From Streptomyces sp. HUAS ZL42 (GTDB lineage: Bacteria > Actinomycetota > Actinomycetes > Streptomycetales > Streptomycetaceae): 64,000 nt of DNA. The stretch spans positions 5,181,001 through 5,245,000 of the forward strand of contig NZ_CP160403.1 of the NCBI RefSeq assembly GCF_040782645.1, given 5' to 3'. A program made the position numbers and the translations under genes. Shown here piece after piece: positions 8,242 through 17,009 of the stretch; position 1 is the stretch's first letter; every line of letters begins with the position of its first letter. The notes under the pieces were generated by a model. The model was given only the letters and a program-made list of their open reading frames with translations, was not told where the DNA came from and searched no databases.

Positions 8242-9036
8242 TTGGAAGGACCCGAAGTAGTAGGCGGCGCATCCGGCGCGCCGGATATACCGAGTGAGCC
8301 GGTTGCGCCGCTTGCGGACGTGCCGCGGGCGCGCCGGCGCGGCCGTACGGCCCTGCTGATCGCCGGAGCCGCCGTGCTCGGCGTGGTGGCCGGCACCTGT
8401 GGCGGTTATCTCGTTCAGGCCGACCGCGAGCCGACGAAGCTGCCGCCGCTCTCCCAGCCGGTGCTGGAGCAGGCGAAGGGCGCCGGTCCCGAGCCGCTGT
8501 CGGCCGCGCAGGACCGGAAGGTGAAGACCGACGGCGACCTGCGCAAGCTGCTGCTGAAGAAGCCGAAGGGGACCAAGGACGCCGAGTGGCTCGAGGGCTC
8601 CGACGGCTGGATGGACCTGGCGGCGTACGCCGAGGACTTCGAGCACCCCGCCGGCGCGTTCGAGGAACTCGTCACCGACGACTTCCGCCGGGCGGCCGTC
8701 GTCGGCTGGGAGGTCGGCAGCACGTACACGGTGGAGATCCGGCTGGTGCAGTACCGGCAGGACGAGACCCTGGCGGCCTCCGACGCCAGTGACAACGGCC
8801 AGTACTGGGCCGAGGAGGAGGACGCCACCGACAGCTGGGACATACCCGGGACCGGGGACGGCATGGCGTACGTCCACAAGAAGCCCGACACCGAGCCCGG
8901 CTACCTGCCGCTGTACAGCGCGGAGGCGCACGCCTGGCGCGACGACATCGCCATGGAGATCTGGATCTACGGCAGCAAGCCGGTCTCCAAGAAGACGATC
9001 ATGGACCTGGCCAAGCGGCAGATGGAGCGGCTGTGA
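8242..9036 (+). CDS. Membrane-anchored protein, first of three tandem relatives
   Basis: Unknown family. A short acidic N-tail, an Arg-rich stop (RARRRGR), one transmembrane helix (TALLIAGAAVLGVVAGTCGG) and a ~200-residue exported domain with EGSDGWMDLAAYAEDF and a C-terminal helix. The frame is open back to 8170. TTG 8242 has a good GGGGGGA site 6 nt upstream and matches the short N-tail of the next gene, so it is preferred; ATG 8182 is possible. The GTG of the next gene overlaps its stop, so translation is coupled. Confidence 0.7.
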   Translation: MEGPEVVGGASGAPDIPSEPVAPLADVPRARRRGRTALLIAGAAVLGVVAGTCGGYLVQADREPTKLPPLSQPVLEQAKGAGPEPLSAAQDRKVKTDGDLRKLLLKKPKGTKDAEWLEGSDGWMDLAAYAEDFEHPAGAFEELVTDDFRRAAVVGWEVGSTYTVEIRLVQYRQDETLAASDASDNGQYWAEEEDATDSWDIPGTGDGMAYVHKKPDTEPGYLPLYSAEAHAWRDDIAMEIWIYGSKPVSKKTIMDLAKRQMERL

Positions 9037-9917
9037 GCGAGAACGAGACGGAGCCGGCCGAGGCCGTCGAACCGGCCGGGGTCGCCGAGCCGGAGGCTGC
9101 CTGGTCCGACTCCCAGGTGGTCGCATCGCCCGTCGCCGACGCCTCCGTGCCGGAATCCGCGCCGGGCGAGAAGCCCCGCCGCCGGGGTTGTATCGCCGCT
9201 GTGGCGGGCTCCGTGGTGCTGGTCGGTGCCCTCGTCGCGGGGGTGGGGTACACCGTGGTGACCGTGAACGGGGCCGATCGGGACGCGGGTGCGCCCGTCT
9301 GGAAGTTCCCCAAGGCCAAGGCCGAGGACGCGAAGACGGCACCCGCGACGGGGCTCGCCGGGATGCTCGTGCCGTACGGGACCGATGGCTGGACGCCGGG
9401 GCCGGACCTCGCGGAGTTCGGCTCCGACACCCGGCTCAGCGGCGCCCAGGCCACGGCCCTCCAGAAGGAGGCACTGCGCGACCTGCCCCGTTCCCAGCGC
9501 AAGCGGCTGGAGAAGCAGATCGACAAGCAGCGCGTCAAGGGCATGGCGATGCGCAGCTACTTCAGCGGGGAGGCCCGCTCCTACGGCAACGAGGGCATCT
9601 ACACGGTGAGCATCGTGCTGTCCCAGATGGACAACAAGGCCGCCGTACGGGACATCGCGACGTTCCAGCACGAGTTCCTCGATGCCCTGGACGTCTTCCG
9701 CAAGGGCCCGGCGGTCAAGGGCCACAAGAACGCCAAGTGCTTCCTGCCGCCCAAGGACGACGACGCGGACCTCGACACGATGTTCTGCTCCGCCTACCAG
9801 GGCGACGTCCTCGTGACCGCCACCGCGGACGGGATCAAGCCACTCGACACCGACGGAGTCGCGATGCTGCTCGCCACGCAACTCGACCGCATCGCAGAGC
9901 CGGGGGAGGCGGTATGA
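9033..9917 (+). CDS. Membrane-anchored protein, second of three
   Basis: A 294-aa protein with an acidic Glu/Pro/Ala N-tail (1-45), KPRRRG, one transmembrane helix (about 52-75) and an exported domain with the shared DGW motif (YGTDGWTPGPDL), a basic Arg/Lys helix (SQRKRLEKQIDKQR), and two Cys (KCFLPP, MFCSAY) that may form a disulfide. Start GTG 9033 overlaps the previous stop, and its own stop overlaps the ATG of the third gene, so the three genes are translationally coupled. Function unknown. Confidence 0.8.
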   Translation: MSENETEPAEAVEPAGVAEPEAAWSDSQVVASPVADASVPESAPGEKPRRRGCIAAVAGSVVLVGALVAGVGYTVVTVNGADRDAGAPVWKFPKAKAEDAKTAPATGLAGMLVPYGTDGWTPGPDLAEFGSDTRLSGAQATALQKEALRDLPRSQRKRLEKQIDKQRVKGMAMRSYFSGEARSYGNEGIYTVSIVLSQMDNKAAVRDIATFQHEFLDALDVFRKGPAVKGHKNAKCFLPPKDDDADLDTMFCSAYQGDVLVTATADGIKPLDTDGVAMLLATQLDRIAEPGEAV

Positions 9918-11602
9918 CCGACCAGAACCAGACGACGGACCCGGAGACACCCCAGGCGCCGGAACCGACCCCTGCCCCCGAGCCGGCCGAAGAACCGACC
10001 CCCGCGCCCGATTCGGCCGCCGAGCCGGTTCCTGCTTCCGCGGCGATTCCGGTCCCTGCGCCTGTGCCCGCCACCGAGCCGGTGCCTGCTGCTCCGGTCC
10101 CTGTGGCCGGGCGGGTTACGGAGTCGGTCCCTGCGCTCGGGTCGGACGCTGAGCCGGTGTCTGCTTCCGAGGCTGCTCCGGTTCCTGTGGCCGGGTCTGC
10201 TACGGAGTCGGCCCTTGCGCCTGTGCCCGCCGCCGAGCCGGTTCCTGCTGCTCCGGTCCCTGTGGCCGGGCTTGCCAAGGAGTCGGTCCCTGCGCCTGTG
10301 CCCGTCACCGAATCGGTTCCTGCTGCTCCGGTTTCTGTGGCCGGGCGGGTTACGGAGTCGGTCCCTGCGCTCGGGTCGGACGCTGAGCCGGTGTCTGCTT
10401 CCGGGGCTGCTCCGGTCCCTGTGGCCGGGCCTGCCACGGAGTCGGCCCTTGCGCCTGTGCCCGCCGCCGAGCCGGTGCCTGCTGCTCCGGTTCCTGTGGC
10501 CGGGCTTGCCAAGGAGTCGGTCCCTGCGCTCGGGTCGGCCGCTGAGCCGGTGTCTGCTTCCGGGGCTGCTCCGGTCCCTGTGGCCGGGCCTGCCACGGAG
10601 TCGGCCCCTGCGCCTGTGCCCGCCGCCGAGCCGGAGGCTGCTGCTCCGGTCCCTGTGGCCGGGCTCGCCAAGGAGTCGGTCCCTGCGCTCGTGCCCGTCA
10701 CCGAACCGGTTCCTGCTCCCTTGGCCGCCGATGGCGGGATCGCGTCACAGGGGCCGCCCGCACCCGGCCACGAAAGCAGCACGGGAGCTGCGGGTGGGGG
10801 CCTCCCCGCCGCAGCCGGAGTCCCGGCCGCTCGAACCGCCCGCATCCCGAAGGGCCTGCGCACGGCCCTCCGCTGGACCGCCGCCGTGCTCGTCTTCGCG
10901 GCGGCGGGGGCGGCCACGGCGTACGGGATCACGGGGATGGAGCGGACGGACGTACCGGGCCTGGCGACGGAGTCGGACGGGCGCTGGGACTACCCGGAGC
11001 TGAAGAAGCCGCCGCTGCCGTCCGGCAGCCCCGGGCCGTTCGCCGAGTCGAACCGGGCCGGCGCCCACTACGCCGACCTGCGCGCCCTCGTCCTGCCCGC
11101 CCCCGCGGGCGCGACGCAGGACAAGGCGCTCCGCGGCTCGGACGGCTGGCTGGCGACCAAGGACTTCCTGGCGGAGTACGCGGACGCCGACGAGCGGACC
11201 GAGCTCGGGCAGAGGCTCGTCGACAACGGCCTGCGGCACATCGCGGCCCGCGGCTGGACCACCCAGGACGGCACGCGGACCCGGGTCTACCTGCTCCAGT
11301 TCGGCACCGGGGCTGTCGTGGACAGCGTGTTCGGCCGGATCTCCCCGTACAGCAGCCCGACCTACCGGGTGCAGGGCACCGACGAGTCCAAGTACGACGA
11401 GGACTTTCCGGCCGTGACCCAGCTCACGGGTATCCAGCGCTCCACCTACGTCGAGGTCAAGCCGTACGGCCCCGAGCAGGTACGCCAGGCGTACCTCGCC
11501 GCCGGTGACGTCCTCGCCGTGGTGCTGCAGACCAGGAAGGGCACCGCCGACGCCGTGCCCTTCCAGCAGACGGTGGTCCTGCAGAGCCAGCTTCTCGGCT
11601 GA
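9914..11602 (+). CDS. Membrane-anchored protein with long Pro/Ala/Val repeat, third of three
   Basis: A 562-aa protein. Residues about 5-270 are imperfect repeats on themes such as APVPVAG, TESVPAL, AEPVSAS and LAKESVP, predicted cytosolic and extended. A basic stretch and one transmembrane helix (about 314-338, LRWTAAVLVFAAAGAATAYG) lead to an exported domain of about 220 residues with RGSDGWLATKDFLAEYADAD, which resembles the DGW region of the two upstream genes. The repeat may vary in copy number between strains. A role at the envelope is inferred only. Confidence 0.78.
   Translation: MTDQNQTTDPETPQAPEPTPAPEPAEEPTPAPDSAAEPVPASAAIPVPAPVPATEPVPAAPVPVAGRVTESVPALGSDAEPVSASEAAPVPVAGSATESALAPVPAAEPVPAAPVPVAGLAKESVPAPVPVTESVPAAPVSVAGRVTESVPALGSDAEPVSASGAAPVPVAGPATESALAPVPAAEPVPAAPVPVAGLAKESVPALGSAAEPVSASGAAPVPVAGPATESAPAPVPAAEPEAAAPVPVAGLAKESVPALVPVTEPVPAPLAADGGIASQGPPAPGHESSTGAAGGGLPAAAGVPAARTARIPKGLRTALRWTAAVLVFAAAGAATAYGITGMERTDVPGLATESDGRWDYPELKKPPLPSGSPGPFAESNRAGAHYADLRALVLPAPAGATQDKALRGSDGWLATKDFLAEYADADERTELGQRLVDNGLRHIAARGWTTQDGTRTRVYLLQFGTGAVVDSVFGRISPYSSPTYRVQGTDESKYDEDFPAVTQLTGIQRSTYVEVKPYGPEQVRQAYLAAGDVLAVVLQTRKGTADAVPFQQTVVLQSQLLG
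10030..10720 (+). repeat. Coding repeats (PVPVAG/TESVPAL type)
   Basis: Imperfect DNA repeats inside the third tandem gene. A block containing GGTCCCTGTGGCCGGG recurs about every 70-90 nt with alternations of GLAKESVP, GRVTESVP and GPATESAP. Codon use is T-rich at third positions (GCT, CCT, GTT) compared with neighbours, which fits recent expansion of one unit. Confidence 0.75.
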
Positions 11603-11705
11603 CCCCGCGAAGGCCCACCTCACACGGAACACCGGGCCCCGGCCGCGTAAGCTGGGGCCCGGCCCTGTACACGTACCGCACCACGCTTGTCCCGAGGAGC
11701 ACCCC

Positions 11706-11804
11706 GTGGAGATCTTCTTCGAAATCCTGCTGGTCCTGGTCTGCGTCGGCGTCCTCGCCTTCGCCGGACTGACCGTGAAGAAGCTGTACCAGGGCCAGCG
11801 CTGA
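11706..11804 (+). CDS. 32-aa single-helix membrane peptide
   Basis: Start GTG 11706 with GAGGAG 6 nt upstream encodes a peptide with one hydrophobic helix (EILLVLVCVGVLAFAGLTV) and a basic tail (KKLYQGQR). The good ribosome-binding site and position 25 nt before the nitrobindin gene argue that it is real. Function unknown; small helices of this kind often modulate larger membrane proteins. Confidence 0.65.
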   Translation: MEIFFEILLVLVCVGVLAFAGLTVKKLYQGQR

Positions 11805-11829
11805 CCGACCATTCCAGGAACTGCCAACC

Positions 11830-12405
11830 ATGATCGAGATCCCGTCCGACCTCCACAAGGACCTCGTCCCCCTCGCCTTCCTGCTCGGCAACTGGGCCGG
11901 CGCGGGTGTGCACGACTTCCCCGGTTCCGAGAAGTGCAACTTCGGGCAGGAGGTCGCCTTCACGCACGACGGCCGGGACTTCCTGGAGTACCGCTCCCAG
12001 ACCTGGGTCCTCGACAAGGACGGCAACAAGGTGCGGCCGCTCGAGTCCGAGTTCGGCTATTGGCGCATCGACGCCGACCGCAAGGTCGAGGTCACCATGA
12101 CCCGCGACGACGGGGTGGTCGAGATCTGGTACGGCGAGCTCGCCGCCAAGAAGCCCCAGATCGACCTGGTGACGGACACCGTGGCGCGCACGGCCGCCGC
12201 CCGCCCCTACAGCGGCGGCCAGCGGCTGTACGGCTACGTCAACAGCGACCTGATGTGGGTCGGCGAGAAGCAGACCCCCGAGGTCGAGCTGCGCCCCTAC
12301 ATGTCGGCGCAGCTGAAGAAGGTCGTCACCCCGGAGGACGTCGAGCGCTGGGCGAAGGCCCTGCCGGACGACCTTCCGGACGACGGGATCGCCTTCTTCA
12401 AGTAG
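11830..12405 (+). CDS. FABP-like/nitrobindin heme-binding protein
   Basis: A 191-aa beta-barrel of the nitrobindin (DUF1794) family. The GNWAGAG motif near residue 22 matches the conserved GxWxGxG. QEVAFTHDGRDFLEYRSQTW and the strand pattern EVTMTRDDGVVEIW fit. Nitrobindins bind ferric heme b and react with NO and peroxynitrite. Bacterial roles are open. It directly precedes nur, with a promoter in between. Confidence 0.85.
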   Translation: MIEIPSDLHKDLVPLAFLLGNWAGAGVHDFPGSEKCNFGQEVAFTHDGRDFLEYRSQTWVLDKDGNKVRPLESEFGYWRIDADRKVEVTMTRDDGVVEIWYGELAAKKPQIDLVTDTVARTAAARPYSGGQRLYGYVNSDLMWVGEKQTPEVELRPYMSAQLKKVVTPEDVERWAKALPDDLPDDGIAFFK

Positions 12406-12424
12406 GCATCCGTTCCAGTGGTCC

Positions 12425-12430
12425 TAGACT
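12425..12430 (+). promoter_or_regulatory. -10 of the leaderless nur mRNA
   Basis: TAGACT ends 7 nt before GTG 12438, the distance expected between an actinobacterial -10 and the first transcribed base. Confidence 0.5.
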
Positions 12431-12437
12431 TTCTGGT

Positions 12438-12875
12438 GTGGTGAGCACCGACTGGAAGAGCGACCTCAGGCAGCGCGGCTACCGGCTGACGCCGCAGCGC
12501 CAGCTTGTCCTCGAAGCCGTGGACACCCTGGAGCACGCGACCCCCGACGACATCCTCGTGGAAGTGAGGAAGACGGCGTCGGGGGTCAACATTTCCACCG
12601 TGTACCGGACGCTGGAGCTGCTGGAGGAACTCGGGCTGGTCAGCCACGCCCACCTCGGGCACGGCGCCCCCACCTATCACCTCGCCGACCGTCACCACCA
12701 CATCCACCTGGTCTGCCGCGACTGCACGAACGTCATCGAGGCGGACCTGGCCGTCGCCGCGGAGTTCACCGCCAAGCTGCGCGAGACCTTCGGCTTCGAG
12801 ACGGACATGAAGCACTTCGCGATCTTCGGCCGTTGCAAGGACTGCTCTCTGAAGAGTTCAACTACCGAGTCGTAG
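12438..12875 (+). CDS. nur: Nur, nickel-responsive Fur-family repressor
   Basis: A 145-aa Fur-family protein. With GTG 12438 as residue 1 the histidines fall at H33, H70, H72, H86, H88, H90 and H126, exactly the residues I recall for the M-site (33, 86, 88, 90) and the nickel site (70, 72, 126) of S. coelicolor Nur. The winged helix (about 8-80) includes LTPQRQLVLEAV and INISTVYRTLELLEELG-like sequence. Two Cys pairs (C93/C96 and the late RCKDC) resemble a structural zinc site. Nur with Ni represses sodF and nickel uptake genes and allows sodN expression. Confidence 0.95.
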   Translation: MVSTDWKSDLRQRGYRLTPQRQLVLEAVDTLEHATPDDILVEVRKTASGVNISTVYRTLELLEELGLVSHAHLGHGAPTYHLADRHHHIHLVCRDCTNVIEADLAVAAEFTAKLRETFGFETDMKHFAIFGRCKDCSLKSSTTES

Positions 12876-12885
12876 GCTTGTGTCC

Positions 12886-13851
12886 ATGAAGAGCCCCCTG
12901 CTGTCCCTGCCCGGAGCCGTCGCCGCCGAGGGCGTGGACGAAGGCGTCGCCGCACACTACGGCGACCTGTTCCGCGAGCAGCGCGCCCTCGCCGACGGCT
13001 CCGGCTTCGTCGACCTCTCCCACCGCGGGGTCGTCGCCGTCTCCGGTGAGGACCGCCTCAGCTGGCTGCACCTCCTGCTCACCCAGCACGTCAGCGAACT
13101 CCCGCCCGGCCAGGCCACCGAGGCGCTGATCCTCTCCGCGCACGGCCACATCGAGCACGCCCTGTACCTCGTGGACGACGGAGCGACGGTCTGGGCGCAC
13201 GTGGAGCCCGGCACTCAGGACGCGCTGCTCGCGTACCTGGAGTCGATGAAGTTCTTCTACCGCGTCGAGGTCGCCGACCGCACGGCCGACTTCGCGGTGG
13301 TGCACCTGCCGGCCGGTTCCATCGCCGAGGTGCCGGAGGGCGTGGTCGTCCGCGAGACGCCGTACGGCCGTGACCTCTTCCTCCCCCGCGCGGACCTGGA
13401 GTCGTACGCCGAGAAGGCGGGTCCGGCGGCCGGGATCCTGGCGTACGAAGCCCTCCGCGTCGAGAACCACCGCCCGCGCCTCGGCTTCGAGACCGACCAC
13501 CGCACGATCCCCCACGAGCTGGGCTGGGTCGGCACGGCGGTGCACCTGCAGAAGGGCTGCTACCGCGGCCAGGAGACGGTGGCCCGGGTGCAGAACCTCG
13601 GGAAGCCGCCCCGCCGCCTGGTCTTCCTCCACCTGGACGGCAGCGAGGTCCACCTCCCCACCCACGGCACGGAGATCCACCTCGCCGACGACGGCCCCGA
13701 CGGCCGGAAGATCGGCTTCATCACCACCTCCGTACGCCACCACGAACTGGGCCCGGTCGCCCTGGCGTTGGTCAAGCGGAACGTGGCGGTCGACGCAAGG
13801 CTGGTGGCGGGCGACACGGCAGCGGCCCAGGAGACCGTGGTCGAGCCGTAG
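12886..13851 (+). CDS. YgfZ/GcvT-like folate-binding protein
   Basis: A 321-aa protein with the YgfZ signature KGCYRGQE near residue 225 within a GcvT-like fold. YgfZ proteins bind tetrahydrofolate and help assemble or repair certain Fe-S enzymes. The early motif DLSHRGVVAVSGEDRLSWLH is typical. ATG 12886 is favoured because TAGGCT (12873-12878) ends 7 nt upstream, giving a leaderless start. The in-frame GTG at 12880 would lie inside the promoter. Confidence 0.9.
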   Translation: MKSPLLSLPGAVAAEGVDEGVAAHYGDLFREQRALADGSGFVDLSHRGVVAVSGEDRLSWLHLLLTQHVSELPPGQATEALILSAHGHIEHALYLVDDGATVWAHVEPGTQDALLAYLESMKFFYRVEVADRTADFAVVHLPAGSIAEVPEGVVVRETPYGRDLFLPRADLESYAEKAGPAAGILAYEALRVENHRPRLGFETDHRTIPHELGWVGTAVHLQKGCYRGQETVARVQNLGKPPRRLVFLHLDGSEVHLPTHGTEIHLADDGPDGRKIGFITTSVRHHELGPVALALVKRNVAVDARLVAGDTAAAQETVVEP

Positions 13852-13883
13852 GGGGTCGACGGTCGGCCCGCGGGCGGCACCTC

Positions 13884-14309
13884 TCACATCTCGAGCAGCA
13901 CCGTAAACGGCCCGTCGTTCGTCAGAGACACCCTCATCCGCGCACCGAACCGCCCCGTGGCCACCGTCGCCCCCAACGCCCGAAGCTGCGCGACGACCTC
14001 GTCGACCAGGGGCTCGGCCACATCACCGGGAGCCGCCGCGTTCCACGTCGGCCGACGCCCCTTCCGCGCATCCCCGTACAACGTGAACTGGCTGATCACC
14101 AGCAGCGGCGCATCGACGTCACTGCACGACTTCTCGTCGTGCAGCATCCGGATCGACCACAGCTTGCGAGCCAGCTGCGCAGCCTTCTCCTTCGTGTCCT
14201 CGTGCGTCACCCCGACGAGGACGCACAGCCCCTCGCCGGCGATCTCCCCGACCGTCTCGCCGTCCACGACGACACTCGCACCCTCGACCCTCTGCACCAC
14301 TGCACGCAT
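13884..14309 (-). CDS. dtd: D-aminoacyl-tRNA deacylase
   Basis: A 141-aa DTD protein: [18 protein letters not shown] start, the chiral-selectivity motif [15 protein letters not shown], and the C-terminal [22 protein letters not shown] with cis-Gly-Pro-type region NDGPFT. It hydrolyses D-amino acids (and Gly) from mischarged tRNAs. The length is close to normal for the family. It is transcribed convergently with the ygfZ-like gene. Confidence 0.95.
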   Translation of the reverse strand: MRAVVQRVEGASVVVDGETVGEIAGEGLCVLVGVTHEDTKEKAAQLARKLWSIRMLHDEKSCSDVDAPLLVISQFTLYGDARKGRRPTWNAAAPGDVAEPLVDEVVAQLRALGATVATGRFGARMRVSLTNDGPFTVLLEM

Positions 14310-14442
14310 GCCGCCATCATGCCGTGCGCCCGCACCCGCTCCACGGGTGGCCCGTACCGGCCCCGTGCACGGCTTCTTATTGATCCCTAACCCCCCATCT
14401 GGGGCCGATCGGGGGCACTCGGTCACATAGCGGCCACTTGGG

Positions 14443-14460
14443 GTGGCACGATGCTGCCAC
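14443..14460. promoter_or_regulatory. Palindrome upstream of rsiG
   Basis: GTGGCA, 6-nt spacer, TGCCAC lies 28 nt before the rsiG ATG. It may be an operator or a 5'-UTR hairpin. Confidence 0.3.
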
Positions 14461-14488
14461 ACGCCGGTCGAGGGGACGGTAGAGGCAC

Positions 14489-15142
14489 ATGAGCACACCG
14501 AGTACCGGGCAGCCCCATGGGGCTGTCTCGCTGACCCGTACGGGACTGACCACCCCTGCGGGACAGCTGAACACGGCAGAGCTGGGGACGCCCCGGCCGC
14601 CGCTGCAACGCACCGACAGCCCGCCCATGCCCGGGGAATCGCCCGGGCACGACCTGGCTGTGCTGAGCCTGCCAGAGCTGCGCACGCTGCGCCGGGACGC
14701 CCAGCGCGACGAGGCCGACCTCAGCTATGTACGGCGGCTGCTGCAGGGCCGTATCGACATCCTGCGGGCGGAGCTCACCCGGCGCGGCCCGGCGGCCGTC
14801 CCGGACCACCCGGACGAGGCCTCCGTGGTCGACCGGCTCCCGGAGATCCTCACCGACGCCCCGGCCCGGTACCGCTCCTCGGCCCGCCATGTGACCCTGG
14901 GCACCCCGCACAGCGAGGAGTACCGGCGGCTGGCCGCGGAGATGCTCGCCGAGGTCGAACTGTCCGACCTGGACGCGCGGACCGACCCGGAGCTGACGGA
15001 GGCGATGGGGCGGCTCGTACGGTACGAGCAGCAGGTGTCACGGCAGCGGCAGCGGCTGCAGCGGACGGCCGACGACTGCAGTGCGGAGATCGCCCGCCGG
15101 TACCGCGAGGGGGAAGCGCAGGTCGACGACCTGCTGATGTGA
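14489..15142 (+). CDS. rsiG: RsiG, c-di-GMP-dependent anti-sigma factor for WhiG
   Basis: A 217-aa protein with two copies of the c-di-GMP-binding motif E-x3-S-x2-R-x3-Q-x3-D: E75/S79/R82/Q86/D90 and E180/S184/R187/Q191/D195, each in a long charged helix, as in Streptomyces RsiG. RsiG holds the sporulation sigma factor WhiG when loaded with a c-di-GMP dimer and so delays sporulation. Residues 1-55 are Pro/Thr-rich and disordered. A TAGAGGC site precedes the ATG. The stop overlaps the GTG of a decayed asparaginase gene. Confidence 0.94.
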   Translation: MSTPSTGQPHGAVSLTRTGLTTPAGQLNTAELGTPRPPLQRTDSPPMPGESPGHDLAVLSLPELRTLRRDAQRDEADLSYVRRLLQGRIDILRAELTRRGPAAVPDHPDEASVVDRLPEILTDAPARYRSSARHVTLGTPHSEEYRRLAAEMLAEVELSDLDARTDPELTEAMGRLVRYEQQVSRQRQRLQRTADDCSAEIARRYREGEAQVDDLLM

Positions 15143-15425
15143 CGCCTCCGGAAGGCACCGCAGCTGCCCGCGGCCACCACCGGGCCGCACCGCCCGTCCT
15201 CGCCGAAGCCGTACGATCCGGCTTCGTCGAGGGCCGGCACCGGGGGCAGCCTGGTGCTGCCGGCCGCGGACAGGCCGGTCGAGCTCGCGCTCGCGGACGT
15301 GACGTCCCCGTCTTCCCGCGTTCCTCCAACAGGCCGATGCAGGCGGCGGGCGTCCTGCGCGCGGTCCTCGACCTGACCGGGGAGCGGCCGGCGCCGGCCG
15401 CCGCGAGCCTCCCCAGGTCTCGGAG
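15139..15425 (+). pseudogene. Remnant of an L-asparaginase gene
   Basis: Only the N-terminal ~90 residues of an asparaginase (asparaginase II type) survive: PPVLAEAVRSGFVEGRHRG in one frame, SLVLPAADRPVELALADV in a second, then VFPRSSNRPMQAAGVLRAV back in the first. Two frameshifts compensate each other, and the remaining ~230 residues are absent. The GTG at 15139 overlaps the rsiG stop, the layout of an intact operon. Bases 15426-15575 hold no recognisable gene, only the promoter of the next one. Confidence 0.75.
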
Positions 15426-15575
15426 GAGTCCATCCCCACCGCGACCTGGTCCGCAGGATGCCCGACGAGCCCTCGCGGGGGCGAAGGGGCAGAGTCCCTG
15501 GAGACGGGACGGTAGGGGCGGAGGGGCGCGAAAAATCCCCGCGACACCACCCCGGCGCAGACCTACCGTGACCTC

Positions 15576-16832
15576 ATGACCCCCCGAGCCGCCATCGACG
15601 TCCGCCCGATCACCGAAGCCGAGTTCCCCGACTGGACCCGTGCCCTGAACATCGGTTTCCTCCGCCAACCGACCCCCTCGGAGGAAGAGCTCGAAGCCCG
15701 CCGCAACCACTTCGCACCGGGCCGCCTCCTCGGCGCCTTCGACAACGGCCGCTGTGTCGCCACCTTCCGCTCCTTCACCCAGGAGCTCACAGCAGTGGGC
15801 GGCAGCCCCGTCCCCGCCGACGCCATCTCCAACGTCACCGTCAGCCCCACCCACCGCCGCCGCGGCCTGCTCACCCGCATGATGGCCCACGACCTCGCCG
15901 CCGCGAAGGCCCGCGGGGACGTCGTCGCGACGCTCATCGCCGCGGAGTACCCGATCTACGGCCGCTACGGCTTCGGCCCCGCCACCACGATGACCGAGTG
16001 GACGGTCGACGTACCCCGCGCGGGCCTCGACCCCCGCTGGGCGGGCCCCCAGGACGGCGCCACGATCGATCTCGTGGACGCCGAGGACGTTCGCAAGCTC
16101 GGCCCCGAACTGCACGAGCGCCTGCGCCGCATTCGGCCGGGCGCCGTCAGCCGCACCGACCTGTGGTGGCGGGTGAACACGGGCGCCGTACGCTTCGGCA
16201 AGGACTGGACCGAGCCCTTCTACGCCGTCTACCGCTCGGCGGACGGCGAGGTGGAGGGCCTGGTGTCGTACGAGGCCGACGAGAAGTGGGGCGACGGCAA
16301 ACAGCCGCTGAACACGGCCGAGGTGAACTGGCTGATCGCGGTGACCCCGGCCGCCGAGCGCGAACTGTGGCACTACGTCTGCTCGATCGACTGGGTCGTG
16401 AGGGTGAAGAGCGGCTGGCGTGCTCCCGACGATCTGCTGCCACTCCTCCTGCCGGACCCGCGGGCGGCGGTCGTCACCACGCAGGCGGACTGGCTGTGGG
16501 TGCGGATCCTGGATGTCGTACGTGCTCTGGAGGCGCGTACGTACGGGGGGCCGGGCGCACTGGTGCTGGACGTCGTCGACGGGGACGGACTCGCCGGCGG
16601 CCGTTACCGGCTGGAGGCGGCGGAGGACGGCCGGGCGACCTGCACTCCGACCACGGCGAACGCGGAACTCACGCTGGACATAGCCGAGTTGGCGAGGCTG
16701 TGGCTGGGCGACGAGTCGGTGGTACGGCTCGCGGCGGCGGGCCGGGTGCGGGAAGAACGAGCGGGCGCCGCCCGAGTGGCCGACGCCCTGCTGCGTACGT
16801 CCAGGCGACCGTGGTGCCCGGACATCTTCTGA
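15576..16832 (+). CDS. Eis-like GNAT N-acetyltransferase
   Basis: A 418-aa protein with the Eis architecture: an N-terminal GNAT domain (about 5-150, acetyl-CoA loop [15 protein letters not shown]), a second GNAT-like domain (about 160-290) and a C-terminal sterol-carrier-protein-like domain (about 300-418). The free C-terminus ends PWCPDIF, similar to the carboxylate-ended tails that serve as base in Eis. Relatives acetylate aminoglycosides or peptides at several positions. TACCGT ends 6 nt before the ATG (leaderless). Confidence 0.88.
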   Translation: MTPRAAIDVRPITEAEFPDWTRALNIGFLRQPTPSEEELEARRNHFAPGRLLGAFDNGRCVATFRSFTQELTAVGGSPVPADAISNVTVSPTHRRRGLLTRMMAHDLAAAKARGDVVATLIAAEYPIYGRYGFGPATTMTEWTVDVPRAGLDPRWAGPQDGATIDLVDAEDVRKLGPELHERLRRIRPGAVSRTDLWWRVNTGAVRFGKDWTEPFYAVYRSADGEVEGLVSYEADEKWGDGKQPLNTAEVNWLIAVTPAAERELWHYVCSIDWVVRVKSGWRAPDDLLPLLLPDPRAAVVTTQADWLWVRILDVVRALEARTYGGPGALVLDVVDGDGLAGGRYRLEAAEDGRATCTPTTANAELTLDIAELARLWLGDESVVRLAAAGRVREERAGAARVADALLRTSRRPWCPDIF

Positions 16833-16898
16833 GCTCCTCCCTGCCGACGACGGGGACCGTGGTGACCTGTCCGTAGCTCATCCGTAGCTATGGCTGTT

Positions 16899-16953
16899 GA
16901 GTTGTGACTGTGCACTGTCGCTGTTCAGTTGTCGGTGTGGAGTTGTGACTGTG
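16899..16953. repeat. Short direct repeat
   Basis: GAGTTGTGACTGTG occurs at 16899-16912 and again at 16940-16953, 41 nt apart, in the otherwise gene-free stretch 16833-17005. No function is evident. Confidence 0.5.
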
Positions 16954-16966
16954 CTGTTGGTGCTGA

Positions 16967-17009
16967 CTGATCGAGCTCCCGGCTCCCCTCCGGAAGGGAG
17001 CCCGATCAG
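16967..17009 (-). terminator. Hairpin at the end of the 61-aa membrane-peptide gene
   Basis: CTGATCGAGCTCCC (16967-16980) pairs with GGGAGCCCGATCAG (16996-17009) with one mismatch. The stem includes the stop codon of the minus-strand gene. Confidence 0.65.

Noticed and set aside
8789..9913. N-terminal extension of the third tandem membrane gene (937-codon frame)
   Set aside because: The upstream part overlaps the first and second tandem genes in another frame. ATG 9914 with the ATGA overlap is the natural start.
9033..10932. Minus-strand frames opposite the PAPV repeats (AGTGSVAG-type)
   Set aside because: They are complements of the Pro/Ala/Val coding repeat with no start signals of their own.
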